Origin: Macrobrachium rosenbergii
Lineage: Eukaryota > Arthropoda > Malacostraca > Decapoda > Palaemonidae
Direction of reading: 5' to 3'
DNA length: 64,000 bases
Assembly (NCBI RefSeq): GCF_040412425.1
Contig: NC_089763.1
Location: 50,646,587 to 50,710,586 of the forward strand
The notes under the pieces were generated by a model that had not been told where the DNA came from, did no database searches, and saw nothing but the letters and a program-made list of their open reading frames with translations. Shown in pieces: positions 36,681-64,000 of this stretch. Position numbers and translations under genes: made by a program. The number at the start of each line of letters is the position of its first letter. The first letter of the stretch is position 1.

Positions 36681-38522
36681 CCCTTTAATGCCGACTGGGA
36701 CGTATTTTACATCGACGAAAATTGTCTGTCGGGTGCCAAGTGGATGTAAAATACGTCGACTACAAAAAGTTTTTAAAATATTCGCGGAAAAATACTTATA
36801 GGCCTAGTTTGCGAAAAATTTTAAATCACGCACCTTGGGGGATGCTGGGAGTTCACGGATCACGCTGTTGTTTTGTTTACAAGCGTGATCCAGCTCTGCA
36901 TGCGCGAATTTCTTTCTTCTCCCACTAGAAAGCATCAGCGACGCATCTCAGAAATTCTTTCATCACTTTGTCGTAATTTTTGCACCGTTTATATATTTAG
37001 TTTTATATAAAGTTTTATATTTCAAAATACGTGAGTTCAGAGGTCTGGTTAATTTTATAACAACTAACTAACCATGTAGAATACAACAAAAAACAACCCA
37101 TGGTTGTAGCTTTTACAAGTTTTGAAATATTTTCATATAAATCACGATAAGTGCCAAAATTTCAACCTTCGGTCAGCTTTGACTCGACTGAAATGGTCAA
37201 AAAACGCAATTGTAAGCTGAACTCTTACATTCTAGTAATATTCAATCATTTACCTTCAATTTGCAACAAATTGGAAGTCTCTAGCACAATATTTCGATTT
37301 ATGGTGAATTTTTGAAAAAACTTTTTCCTTACGTCCGCGTAATGCGTGTAACTCGAAAATCTCAGAAATTCTTTCGTCACTTTGTCGTAATGTTTGCACC
37401 ATTTTATATTAGCCATTACATAAAGTTTTATATGTGAAAACGTGCGCAATTTCATGTAGAATACAACAAAAAATAACTCATGGTTGTAGCTTTTATCAGT
37501 TTTGAAATATTTTCATATAAATCACGATGTGCTAAAATTTCAACCTTCGGTCAACTTTGACTCGACCGAAATGGTAGAAAAACGCAATTGTAAGCTTAAA
37601 CTCTTACATTCTAGTAACATTCAATCATTTACCTTCATTTTGCAACAAATTGGAAATCTCTAGCACAATATTTCGATTTATGGTGAAATTTTGAAAAAAA
37701 ACTTTTTCCTTACCTCCGCGCGCGGTAACTCTGCTGAAAATCTCAGAATTTCTTTAGTCACCTTGTCGTAATTTTTGCACCGTTTTCTATTAGGCATTAC
37801 ATAAAGTGTTATACATGAAAATGTGCGCAATTTCATGTAGAATACAACACAAAATAACTCATGGTTGTAGCATTTATCAGTTTTGAAATATTTTCATATA
37901 AATCACGATAAATAGAAAAAATTCTACTTTCGGTCAACTTTAACTCGACCGAAATGGTTGAAAACTGGAATTGTAAGGTAAAACACTTACAGTCTAGTAA
38001 TATTCAATCAATTACCTTCATTTTGCAACAAATTGGAAGTCTCTAGCACAATATTTTGATTTATGGTGAATTTTAAAAAAAAAATTTTTACGTCCACGCG
38101 TTACGAATTCATGCATCGTTTTGTGATAATATTTTCTCTGTGTTGCTTTGATCGTTTTACAATTTGTTATATACCAAAATCATCGCAATTTAGTGTACAA
38201 TACAAAGAAAAAAAAATAACTCATTAGCTTTAACCGTTTTGCTCACAGCGCGATTTGTATACAATTATATGTGAAATTTTTTTTCGCACTGTCATATATT
38301 TCAATATTTATATGTGATAATGGTATTTTTTTTCATTTCTGATGGTTACATACTAAACTTCAGGCAATGAAAAATAAAGGAGCCAAAAATGAACTCTTAA
38401 TCTTAAAAACTAAGCGTGCTGTGATTTTTTGAGAAAAACTTTTTTTCCGCTTCGGCGCTAACTCCCAAACGGCGCCGGCATAAGGCAGACACTTTTGTAA
38501 ATAGAGGCTCGCCGTTTAAGGG
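36681..38522. mobile_element. piggyBac-like non-autonomous element with tandem interior, copy 1
   Basis: A 1.84 kb element starting CCCTTTAATGCCGAC and ending GCTCGCCGTTTAAGGG. TTAA follows the right end and TCAA (one base off) precedes the left. The interior consists of about 3.5 copies of a roughly 380-bp monomer with landmark TTATGGTGAATTTT at about 37300, 37680 and 38062. It is inverted relative to the copy at 57075. No transposase is present. Confidence 0.8.
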
Positions 38523-38529
38523 TTAATAA

Positions 38530-40108
38530 ATTTGATAATTACATGGTGTAGATTGTTGCTTGATGGGAATTGCATTTAATTCTGCATGCTGTTGAAGGCT
38601 GTGATGCATTTCAAGGACTTCATTAGAATTCTTGTGAACAACAGCTTAAGCAGCAGAGCTTACCAGACTGTAAAGCCAAGTACTGGGGTGCTTTTGGACG
38701 TTCAAGTGCTCAAGATAATGAAAGAGGGAATTGGAGTGTTGGACAGCAGGGTTAAGAGATCCAGATAAGATGAAGCACAGTACAAGGGTCTGAAGGAGGA
38801 ACTGGGAGAAAACCCCTTAGTTGCATTAAGTAAGAGAGGTTGGACAGAATGATTGAAGAAAGGCAGCAGGAATGGAGATACAGTAAAGTAAAAGGTTTTA
38901 AGTGGGTGCAGCTGGGCATCGAAGGGACACTGTAAGGTTGCACTGATGGCATTCCCACCCCCTACTGGGAGATTTGTTGTACTTATTTCTGTCATGGCTA
39001 TTTAATTTTTCTTTATTGCTTGATGTGGTTAAGGTTAAAATACTTTGCTTTTTGATCTTGGATGTAAGATTAAAGTTATCACTGTTCATTTGAGGTTGTA
39101 GTTTTTTTCTCTCGCAGCATTCTCCTAGATATCATTGCTCTCATGTATGGTTTTTTTCTATTCTTTAAGAACACATTTGGATAAATGCATAAAATTTGGA
39201 CAGTATGCCCCAACACTGGGACCAGGGAGGCCATTCAACATCTATTGATACATTTGGTTTGTCAGTCAAGTATAGTATTTTTTTTTTTTTTTAGGTAGGC
39301 ACTATGAAGTGACCTTTTCTTCCATTTTTCCAGTTGGTATATTTCACAGAATATGGGTATTAAGGACTTCTGGATAATTTGAAATGATTTTTGCTCCTAA
39401 ATTTGTTTTTGGTACTAGTTTTCCAAGACTCATTAGTTGATTGCACCGTTTAATTATTATTCCTTTGCTGCTACCTTCAGTGTTTAGGGTAGCAGCATTA
39501 TCTCTCAGAATCCTAGGATGGGTCATTGAAACCTCTAGTTTTGCTTATCTTATGATACTGTATAATCATTCTGTCTCTTATCGTTAGTTATTATATACAG
39601 TATATTTAGAATAGACACTCAATCTAGCATGATGGCCTTGACAGCTGAAAGAAAATGGTAAACTAGTCCCCTTTGCAGCACGATTCGTAGATCTGCCTTT
39701 TGTAAATTTAGGGTCACTATTTTTTTGCGAGAGTCCTGATTCACCAATCTGCATTGAAGACAATTAGGTACATGAAATACAAATTTTTTATCTAGAATTT
39801 CAACAATAATTTGTTGGAGTTGTAAATTCAAGTCGTAAATTCAAGTCTTGTGTTATGATTTCCTAGAAGATTCTAATTCTAATATGGTCTTTCTATCTAT
39901 GAGTTGTAAATTCAAGTCTTGTGTTATTATTTCCTAGAAGATTCTAATTCTAATATGGTCTTTCTATCTATGAGTTATTTCCATTATTAGGTAAAACAAT
40001 ATTTCAGTTCCCCACACTATTGTAGTTGGTCACTGATGTGTATTCATGCAGTCATCAGACAGCTTTCTACCTCCAATTTTAGTAGTTTGTTGAACAAGCC
40101 ATTTTTTC
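38530..40108. other. no recognised gene; possible Mcm3 downstream sequence
   Basis: Nothing coding was recognised. The stretch contains a small tandem duplication at 39835-39976. The end nearest Mcm3 may include its 3' UTR. Confidence 0.4.
39835..39976. repeat. 71-bp tandem duplication
   Basis: Two adjacent 71-bp copies (39835-39905 and 39906-39976) differ by a single base (ATGATTT against ATTATTT). Recent duplication. Confidence 0.92.
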
Positions 40109-40114
40109 TTTATT
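40109..40114 (-). terminator. possible Mcm3 polyadenylation signal
   Basis: On the minus strand this reads AATAAA, about 355 nt downstream of the Mcm3 stop codon. It is one of possibly several candidates, and there is no transcript evidence. Confidence 0.3.
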
Positions 40115-40466
40115 TTACCTGTTGGATAACAGTTCAGATAAGTACTTTTGTCCATAAAAATTTAAAAAACTATGTATTAATAAATACTACTAAGGTAAAT
40201 TGAAAGAAATAATATAATTAAAAATTTACTTAAAATAAAGAATGCTTTAAAGGAATCAGGAACATCTAGCATACTAATGTTTTAATAACAAAGAATCTTT
40301 CTACTAACTGAACTACTTTTAGTACCCTAACAGACCACAGCTTTCAAGTACATCTAATCAGAATCTAATTCTTTTGAGTAAACAGAAAAATATTGAGAAA
40401 AGTACAGGAAAAATTTTTAAGGCAGAAAAAAATATACAAATTGCCAGCATATATAGATATCTAATC

Positions 40467-56660
<16,194 letters not shown>

Positions 56661-56661
56661 C

Positions 56662-57070
56662 TGTTAATGAATAAAAATATACTCAAATGTTACAGCATAT
56701 GAAAATAAATTTTTAATTACCACTGCCTCCTGCATAAAATCTCATTCAATTACATAACACAATTCCTTCAGATGAAGAGTATGAGAGTACTTTAAACTGA
56801 ACTTGCTCGTGATCAAGATAAGCAATAAAAATTCCTTCATAGGGTTGACTAATGGAATAAGAAGCCACTATTGAAACTAAAACAATACCACACTATTAAA
56901 CTTCCACAAACCTTTACAAAGTTCACTAAATAAAAATAAAGCCCTAAATCTGGCCAAAATGTTAAGTTGATTAAAAATAAATGTATTTCTTACAAGCATT
57001 CAACTACACTACTCACTATATTTAACATAGTTAATTTAAAGGCTGTCTCTCTTGTATTACATGCACTCTT
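56662..57070. other. Mcm3 intron or upstream, nothing recognised
   Basis: AT-rich sequence. No matching upstream MCM3 exon was recognised here. Confidence 0.45.
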
Positions 57071-57074
57071 TTAA

Positions 57075-59202
57075 CCCTTAAACGCCGAGCCTCTATTTAC
57101 AAAAGTGTCTGTCGTATGCCAGTGGCGTTCGGGAGTTAGCGCCGAAGCGGAAAAAAACTTTCAAAAAATCACAGACTCTTAGTTTTTAAGATTAAGAGTT
57201 CATTTTTGGCTCCTTTTTTTTGTCATTACCTGAAGTTTAGTATGCAACCATCAGAAATGAAAAAATATCATTATCATATATAAATATTGAAATATATGAT
57301 AGCGCAAAAACAAAATTTCATATATAATTGTATACAAATCGCGCTGTGAGCAAAACGGTTAAAGCTAACGAGTTATTTTTTTTTCTTTGTATTGTACACC
57401 AAATTGCGATGATTTTGGTATATAACAAATTGTAAAACGATCAAAGTAACTAAGAGAAAATATTATCAAAATGATGCATAAATTTGTAACGCACGCACGT
57501 AAAAAAAGTTTTTTCAAAAATTCACCATAAATCAAAATATTGTGCTAGAGACTTCCCATTTGTTGCAAAATGAAGGTAATTGATTGAATATTATTAGACT
57601 GTAAGTTTTTTAGCTTACAATTGCAGTTTTTTACCATTTCGGTCGAGTTAAAGTTGACCGAAGGTAGAATTTTTTCTATTTATCGTGATTTATATGAAAA
57701 TATTTCAAAACCAATAAAAGCTACAACCATGAGTAATTTTTAGTTGTATTCTAAATGAAATTGTGCACATTTTCATATATAAAACTTTATGTAACAACTA
57801 ATATAAAACGGTGCAAACATTACGACAAAGCGACGAAAGAATTTCTGAGATGTTCGGCCCAGTTACCGCATGGACATAAGGAAAAAGTTTTTTTTCAAAA
57901 ATTCACCATAAATCAAAATATTGTGCTAGAGACTTCCAATTTGTTGCAAAATGAAGGTAAATGATTGAATATTACTAGAATGTAAGAGTTTTAGCTTACA
58001 ATTGCGTTTTTCGACCATTTCGGTCGAGTTAAAGTTGACCGAAGGTTGAGATTTTGGCACTTATCGTGATTTATATGAAAATATTTCAAAACTGATAAAA
58101 GCTACAACCATGAGTTATTTTCTGTTGTATTCTACATGAAATTGTGCACATTTTCATATATAACGCTTTATGTAACGACTAATATAAAACGGTGCAAACA
58201 TTACGACAAAGTGACGAAAGAATTTCTGAGATGTTCGGCCGAGTTACCGTGCGCGTACGTAAGGAAAGTTTTTTTTTTCAAAAATTCACCATAAATCAAA
58301 ATATTGTGCTAGAGACTTCCAATTTGTTGCAAAATTAAAGTAAATTATTGAATATTACTAGAATGTAAGAGTTTTAGCTTACAATTGCGTTTTTCGACCA
58401 TTTCGGTCGAGTCAAATTAGACCGAAGGTTGAAATTTTGGCACTTACCGTGATTTATATGAAAATATTTCAAAACTGATAAAAGCTACAACCATGAGTTA
58501 TTTCTGTTGTATTCTACATGAAATTTTGCACATTTTCATATATAAAACTTTATGTAACGACTAATATAAACGGCATTACGACAATGTATTTCCAAGATGT
58601 TCGGCCGACCACGTGTGGATGTAAAGGAAAAGCTTTTCAAAAATTCACCATAAATCAAAATATTGTGCTAAACTTCCAATTTGTTGCAAAATGAAAGACC
58701 ATTTCGGTTGAGTCAAAGTTGACCGAAGGTTGAAATTTTGGCACATCGTTATTTATATGAAAATAATTCCAAACTGATAAAAACTACAACCATTTGTTTT
58801 TTGTTGTATTTTACATGAAATTGCACACATTTTCATATATAAAACTTTATGTAACGGCTAATATAAAACGGTGCAAAAATTATGACAAAATGACTAAAGA
58901 ATTTCTGAAGTTTTCGGCAGTTACCGTGCGGACGTAAGGAAAAAGTTTTTTTTTTTTTCAAAAATTCACCATAAATCGAAATATTGTGCCAGAGACTTCC
59001 AATTTGTTGCAAAATGAAGGTAAATGATTGAATATTACTAGAATGTAAGAGTTTTAGCTTACAATTGTGTTTTTCGACCATTTCAGTCGAGTCAAAGTTG
59101 ACCGATGGTTGAAATTTTTTGTAGTCGACGTACGGTACGTCCACTCGGCACCCGACAGACAATTTTAGTCAACGTACGATACGTCCAGTCAGCGTTTAAG
59201 GG
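57075..59202. mobile_element. piggyBac-like non-autonomous element with tandem interior, copy 2
   Basis: A 2.13 kb element from CCCTTAAACGCCGAGCC to CAGTCAGCGTTTAAGGG, with perfect TTAA on both flanks (57071-57074 and 59203-59206). The interior has about 4.5 copies of a monomer of roughly 380 bp; the landmark TTCACCATAAATC lies at 57521, 57902, 58285, 58643 and 58965, the last spacings being shorter. Inverted relative to copy 1. Start CCC, short TIR and TTAA target are piggyBac hallmarks; no transposase is present. Confidence 0.85.
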
Positions 59203-59206
59203 TTAA

Positions 59207-60480
59207 TTAAAATAACTGACTTGGCCCCAAATAGGTATGATATCATGGTTCTTACAGAACTAATGCAATTTTTACCAATTTTATATCATGATCAGTTACT
59301 AAAATAAGTGAATATCTGTTGCATATAAATATGTAACTTCAAAAGTTAAAGGATATGTTTTCCAGGAGACACAATGATATTTTTACACATATAAGAGAAA
59401 CATTCTCATATGTTAAGTGGAAGTTCATGCATTTCAATGTTAGTTTATTATTTGCAAAATTATATATCACATATTAAGATATAACCCATTACAATACTAT
59501 ATGACAACAAAATCAGATGTAACATTTTCAAACACCATTACTATGCTTATCACCTCCATGTGTGCTACAGCCAGACATGTTTTATATTTATATACCTACA
59601 ATATTTTGACCATTGATTTTTTCTGGTATGATGAATTTTACACAATGAAACACACTTTACATTAGAAGTAGGTGGAATACAAAATATATATTTTTTTCTA
59701 AGGTTACAGTAATTGAAAGGTGAGTAGACATGTTCCAAACTTCACATATCTACCTGCTTTTTTTTATAATGTTAACTTATCACTGAGGAGGGTCTTGCAA
59801 GCTGCAATGAATTCAAGGCATGCAAGCATAAAAAAACCATATGTATTGCATGTGAATATGTGCATTTGTCTCTTGATTTTACACACAGTATCCACAGTAT
59901 TTCCTTGCATTTTGGTATTTTCACATTGAAAATACTATGAACATCCCAATCGGTGAGAGTGTAGGGCATATTAAGAGTTCAATTATTTATTTGGTATGGC
60001 ATACAAAAATTTACAAAATCCTTACACCATCCAAATCCTATCCATCATAAGCCACTTGAGCTCAAGCTATCACATATCACTGGTTGAAACACTGACTAAA
60101 TAAGCAATCAACAGATGAACTGAGAACATATACATTCAAATTCAATGACTTTCACTAGAGTATTAATAAAAGCAAACTGTATATATACTATCATTATTAT
60201 TACTGTAAAAATCATTACTTTTACAAGTAAATATTTTCAGTTGCTCTCTCAATTACATTTGAATTGCACTTGTGAGTAATCATATGAATATCTTGTGTTT
60301 ACTCTCTCCCTCCTCCTCATGTTATGTCATTATTTTACTCAGGTTTTGATAAAGTAAACATTAATATCCCTTAATACAATGTGACTAATATAAAGAATAG
60401 CAGAGAGAGTAAGTAAATTAATCTTTTAAAAAAGTACAAAACAAATTTTAATCTTTAATTAAAAAAAGTACAAAATAAAT
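59207..60480. other. 1.3 kb without recognised gene
   Basis: AT-rich sequence. I looked for a minus-strand MCM3 exon upstream of 56660 and did not see one. Confidence 0.45.
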
Positions 60481-60535
60481 TTTGAAGCAATTTGTATCAT
60501 TCTCAGGTACACAAACCAAAGCCTTTTATATCAGG
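60480..60535. repeat. short fragment of DIRS C-family terminal repeat
   Basis: GCAATTTGTATCATTCTCAG followed by ACAAACCAAAGCCTTTTATA resembles the ICR/ITR of element C at 47870-47916. Confidence 0.5.
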
Positions 60536-60898
60536 ATTCCAAATACTAGTTAGGATACGTTAATAATTACTTTATAAAGAACTGCTGTACACTTAAGCTA
60601 TGTAAGTTTGCCCCAAGATATTGTGTAAGCTATATGTCAATCTTTGTTATTTATAGAGCTGGCTCAACATATTTTGCTACTTACTGGGAGGGCAAGACTC
60701 GCCAAATGTGTATCAAGGGGGAGGTGCCACTAACCCCAAAATTTATGGACAAGGGCTTATTACATCTACATGTCAACAGATTTCATCTTGTTTTTGTCCT
60801 CACTAACACAGATACTACACCTGAATGCAAACATCATATGTTATATTGTAGTGATAACTAAGAATTCTGAATATTCTAAGTGTTACTCAAAATAATGA

Positions 60899-61033
60899 AA
60901 GAGAGAGAGGGAGAGAGAGAGAGAGAGAAATCTTCCATTGTTAGACATTGATAATTAGAGAGAAAGGGCAGGAGAGATTTAGAAGAAACGAACAGAGGGA
61001 GAGAGAGAGAGAGAGACAGAGAGAAAGAGAGAA
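60899..61033. repeat. (GA)n microsatellites
   Basis: Two GA-rich runs (60899-60930 and 60998-61033) separated by a less regular purine-rich stretch. Confidence 0.9.
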
Positions 61034-61099
61034 TTTCAAAACATCTGTTTTGACTATACCGTGATGACAAGGCCAGAACTCGGGAACAAAGAGATTTGT

Positions 61100-62692
61100 A
61101 AACTAGCACTAGAACAGCAAAACTGTGTTGTGATTATAAAAGCAAAACACGGGTAAGTTTTATGACTGCCGTGGTGATAAAGGCATTATGACTGTACTTA
61201 ATCAAGTTGAAAATCACAAGAATTCGTAATAAAATGCATGGTGACCGAAATTGGACAAACAGCCACCAGAATTCATCAGTTTCCGGTGCCGTCATAGCAC
61301 CTCCTTTGAAGGCAGTACATTTTCAAAATATCCACCCAAAATGGGCTGTCTTTTGATTAGCCTAACCAATTAAGCATCTACCAAGGCGGGACAAAAGCAA
61401 AGTATCCGCCTTCGATGGGTGGGATGATCGACTTATGGAAATCCTTAAGAAGTCCAATTTTGAGGGGGAGCAGGAGATAGAGAAAGCAGAGAGAAGGAAC
61501 AGGAAAGCAGATAGAAAGAGAGAAGTAAAGACAGCAGATAAGAGAAGAGAAGGAGCAGACAAGGAGCAGCTAAAGCACAAAGAAGGAGGCATGGGGTTGC
61601 AAGTCTCACCAATTGTGGGTTGATATAAGAAGACAGGCTCACATTGACTCACCCTATATTTTGTACTGCATATCACCTTGTACTTCTATTGTAAAGTTAT
61701 TTCTTTGGTGCTAATGAAGAAAGAAAAATCAGTTGTGTCTTCTTAAAGCCTCCTTGGAAAACTACAAATATAAAAGAAGTAATCTTCTTAAACAAACAGC
61801 AGATATAAACAGAAAGAAATAATAAAAATAAAGGAACACTACATAAATGTTGCTAGCTGAAGTGGATAAAAAAAAAAAAAAAAAAAAAGTGTAGTGAAAA
61901 GCAGTGTGAAGGACACATACCAGAATTTCATAACAAGCATCTCTCTGCAAACATAAGTCTACATGAAACGACAACCAGTTAAACAGAACCACGAATCATA
62001 AGTGTTGAAGTGAATCATAACATCGGCGAACAAGACTGCAAGCATCCAGTAACGACTTCAACTTTTAAAAACAAGTGAACGTTTGAACGTCGGCAGCAGT
62101 GAAAGTCGGCAGCGAAAGCAGTGAACGTCGGCAGCAAATGCTACAATGAAATTGTGTTGGTCGTGAAAGTGATAAGAAGGCAGCAGTTAACAGAACCACA
62201 ACAGATTTAAGATTGGAGGACGGCAACAGAAAATCTGTAAGTTGGAAAATTAATTCTCTCAAAAGTTCTCTCTCTCAGTGAGTGTATTTTCTTTAATAAT
62301 CTCTCTCAAAAGGTGTAAGACTTTTATGATTATCTCTCTCTAAAGGTATATCAGTTATAGTTCTCTCTCAACAATTTTTTTTTCTTGATTTTTTTTTGAG
62401 GTTTGATAAATAAATTTTTTTTTACATACAATGATTTTTATGATGCACCATTGAATACTGTTGTGTATTTGGATATAGATTTTCATATGATTTTATAATA
62501 CCAGTGTACTGCAGTTCGTTTGATGCATTGAGGAATGCAATTAGAAATAGCCCTTATCATTTATGACAAACAGCAGACAGACAAAGTCGAATTCCAGCAC
62601 CAAGTTCACAAATATCATTTACTCAAAGAAGTAGTAAGACAAGTAGCAATAACAATAACACTAATCCTATTAACACATTTCAATTTAGAACA
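61100..62692 (+). other. probable leader/LTR region of LTR retrotransposon
   Basis: Non-coding sequence upstream of gag. It contains purine-rich AGAAAG stretches (61440-61580), a poly(A) run (61867-61888), repeats of GTCGGCAGC (62085-62135) and TCTCTCTC motifs (62255-62370). The LTR edges cannot be set because the second LTR lies outside the window. Confidence 0.4.
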
Positions 62693-63837
62693 ATGGCACA
62701 AGCAGCAATCATTACCCAAGCCACACAATTCTGTGGACGAGTGGAAAGTTCAAATCCTGACAAAATTAGATTAGAATCATACTCTGTGAACCAGTGGTTA
62801 GTGGACGCAGACAGTCGTATTTCTACAAATAGAATAACAGATGAACAAACAAAAATTAATGAAGCCTTGCTTCTGGTTAGTTCGAAAAGGGGTGAAGCGC
62901 ATACAACTTTGAATTCAGTTAGATTCAGCAATATAACCACATATGCTGAATTTAAAAGAATTTGTTTATCAATCTGGGAACCAGTGAGTCAAAGTGATGC
63001 CTTATATAATATTAATAGATTCCTCAATCAACACTACAATGGGGAATCAATAGCATATCTTCACACAGATATCGAAGAAGCAACAAACAAAGTGATAAAA
63101 GACTTAAGAGAAACAAACATCACCATAAGTGATAAGGATGCTTCTGGCGATGGAGAAACTGATTTAGTCAATTTGAGATATGTGTTAAATTACTTGTCAT
63201 TTGGAACAATGTATAACACACTTGGAGAAAAAGAGAAGAAAGCGTTCAAGAAAGTTAAGATTGATCCTAAAAGTGACAGCCTTACCACTTTAACAGCAAT
63301 GAGACAAGAAATTCAGAAGAAAGAAATAGATTTTTCTAAGGAATTTGTAGGGGTAACAGAAACACAAAATGAAAGGAAAGGCAGATATACCAATGAGTTA
63401 TATAAAAGAAATAATATGTACTGTACAATGATAATTCCTGACAAGTAGGGAATAGACAAACTTTCTTTCAAAGGAACTATGCACAAAATACTAGAAGAAA
63501 GTGGAATCCAAACCAGAAGGGAAGACAAAATCAACCGAGGAATGGACTATTCCACAGTCCACCCTTGAGATATCATAATGGTCAATATCCAAACATAAAT
63601 TACTCAAAAAAAAAAGAGAATCATGTAGCTCAAGAAGCTAAACCAAAAATAACATGTGAAAACTGCGGGTATACAAATCATTCTACTAATGAATGCAGAA
63701 AGCCTAAAATCTGTGCAGTTTGCAAAAAGATCGGGCATTTAACTGAGTACTCTTGGTTCAATAATAAGGAAGCCAATAAAGAAACTGTAGAGATATGTAA
63801 CAGTCGCCTGAAAATAAATAAAGCATCTAACCAGTGA
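62693..63837 (+). pseudogene. LTR retrotransposon gag with zinc knuckles, frameshifted
   Basis: The first frame (62693-63448, 251 residues, starting MAQAAIITQATQFCGRVESS) is a capsid-like, mostly helical, charged protein. A frameshift near 63425 leads to a second frame ending 63837. It passes through GNRQTFFQRN and a basic stretch, then two knuckles: CENCGYTNHSTNEC, a canonical C-x2-C-x4-H-x4-C, and CAVCKKIGHLTEYS, in which the last Cys is Ser. The order capsid then CCHC nucleocapsid is that of Ty3/BEL-type gag. Protease, RT and integrase would follow beyond the window. The shift may be mutation or programmed. Confidence 0.75.
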
Positions 63838-64000
63838 CAATTAACCTCTCTACAGAGAAAGGAAAGGGAATCACTTCAAGGAGATGAAATAGAAAAAGAA
63901 GAAATAGTTACAATGGAAAATGAAGGTTCATCCGCATATTCCTATGTACCTAGCAAAGAAGTGATGTTTTCCATAAAACAGGAAGGAATAAATAGAAAGG
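63838..64000 (+). pseudogene. start of pol region after gag stop (partial)
   Basis: The zinc-knuckle frame continues after one TGA into QLTSLQRKERESLQGDEIEK and SYVPSKEVMFSIKQEG. This could lead into an aspartic protease, but the DTG motif lies outside. Low certainty. Confidence 0.35.

Noticed and set aside
56661..60900. Further upstream Mcm3 exons
   Set aside because: No minus-strand segment resembling the Walker, arginine-finger or preceding MCM3 blocks was seen; they probably lie beyond the window or are too short to spot by eye.

Overview
The window is eukaryotic, AT-rich, intron-bearing DNA dominated by transposable elements. DIRS-like tyrosine-recombinase retrotransposons, Penelope GIY-YIG sequence, pogo/Tigger-type repeats and very long (AT)n tracts together suggest an arthropod. 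A decapod crustacean is my best guess, but this is inference and no species call is made. The only host gene I can support is the 3' half of Mcm3, the DNA replication licensing helicase subunit. It lies on the minus strand as six exons between 56660 and 40467 with consistent splice sites and phases. Its upstream exons were not found and probably lie beyond the right edge.

Region by region: 1-5000 holds palindromic MITEs, a dead mariner and a long (AT)n tract. 5000-8200 holds a Penelope-like GIY-YIG fragment, a 1.54 kb TIR element and another MITE. 8212-11560 has no recognisable gene. 12380-17400 is a decayed DIRS-like element (A, plus strand). 17400-19690 is a nest of pogo/Tigger-type repeats that includes an internally deleted transposase reading frame. 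19690-22100 carries a minus-strand DIRS gag fragment (E). 22440-23970 is a LINE whose tail is an AAT microsatellite.

24101-34672 is a nearly complete DIRS-like element (B, minus strand) with gag, RT, RNase H, tyrosine recombinase, inverted terminal repeats and an internal complementary region. Its 5' leader plus terminal repeat is tandemly duplicated (30087-32308 and 32309-34672). 34680-36360 holds terminal fragments of other DIRS families and a roughly 175-bp tandem array.

36681-38522 and 57075-59202 are two inverted copies of a TTAA-flanked, piggyBac-like non-autonomous element filled with roughly 380-bp tandem monomers. The Mcm3 introns (40626-56504) contain a third DIRS-like element (C) with its own ITRs, a foldback element, a CCGTATTT-TIR element, a LINE fragment, an interspersed palindromic repeat and a foldback DIRS fragment (D) just upstream of an exon. 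61100-64000 is the leader and gag of an LTR retrotransposon that runs off the window.

No rRNA, tRNA, CRISPR array or bacterial-type operon was seen. The most informative structure is DIRS element B: its internal complementary region joins the complements of its two termini, as expected of the circular-intermediate replication model for DIRS elements, and its tandem 5' duplication may record a recombinase or template-switch event.
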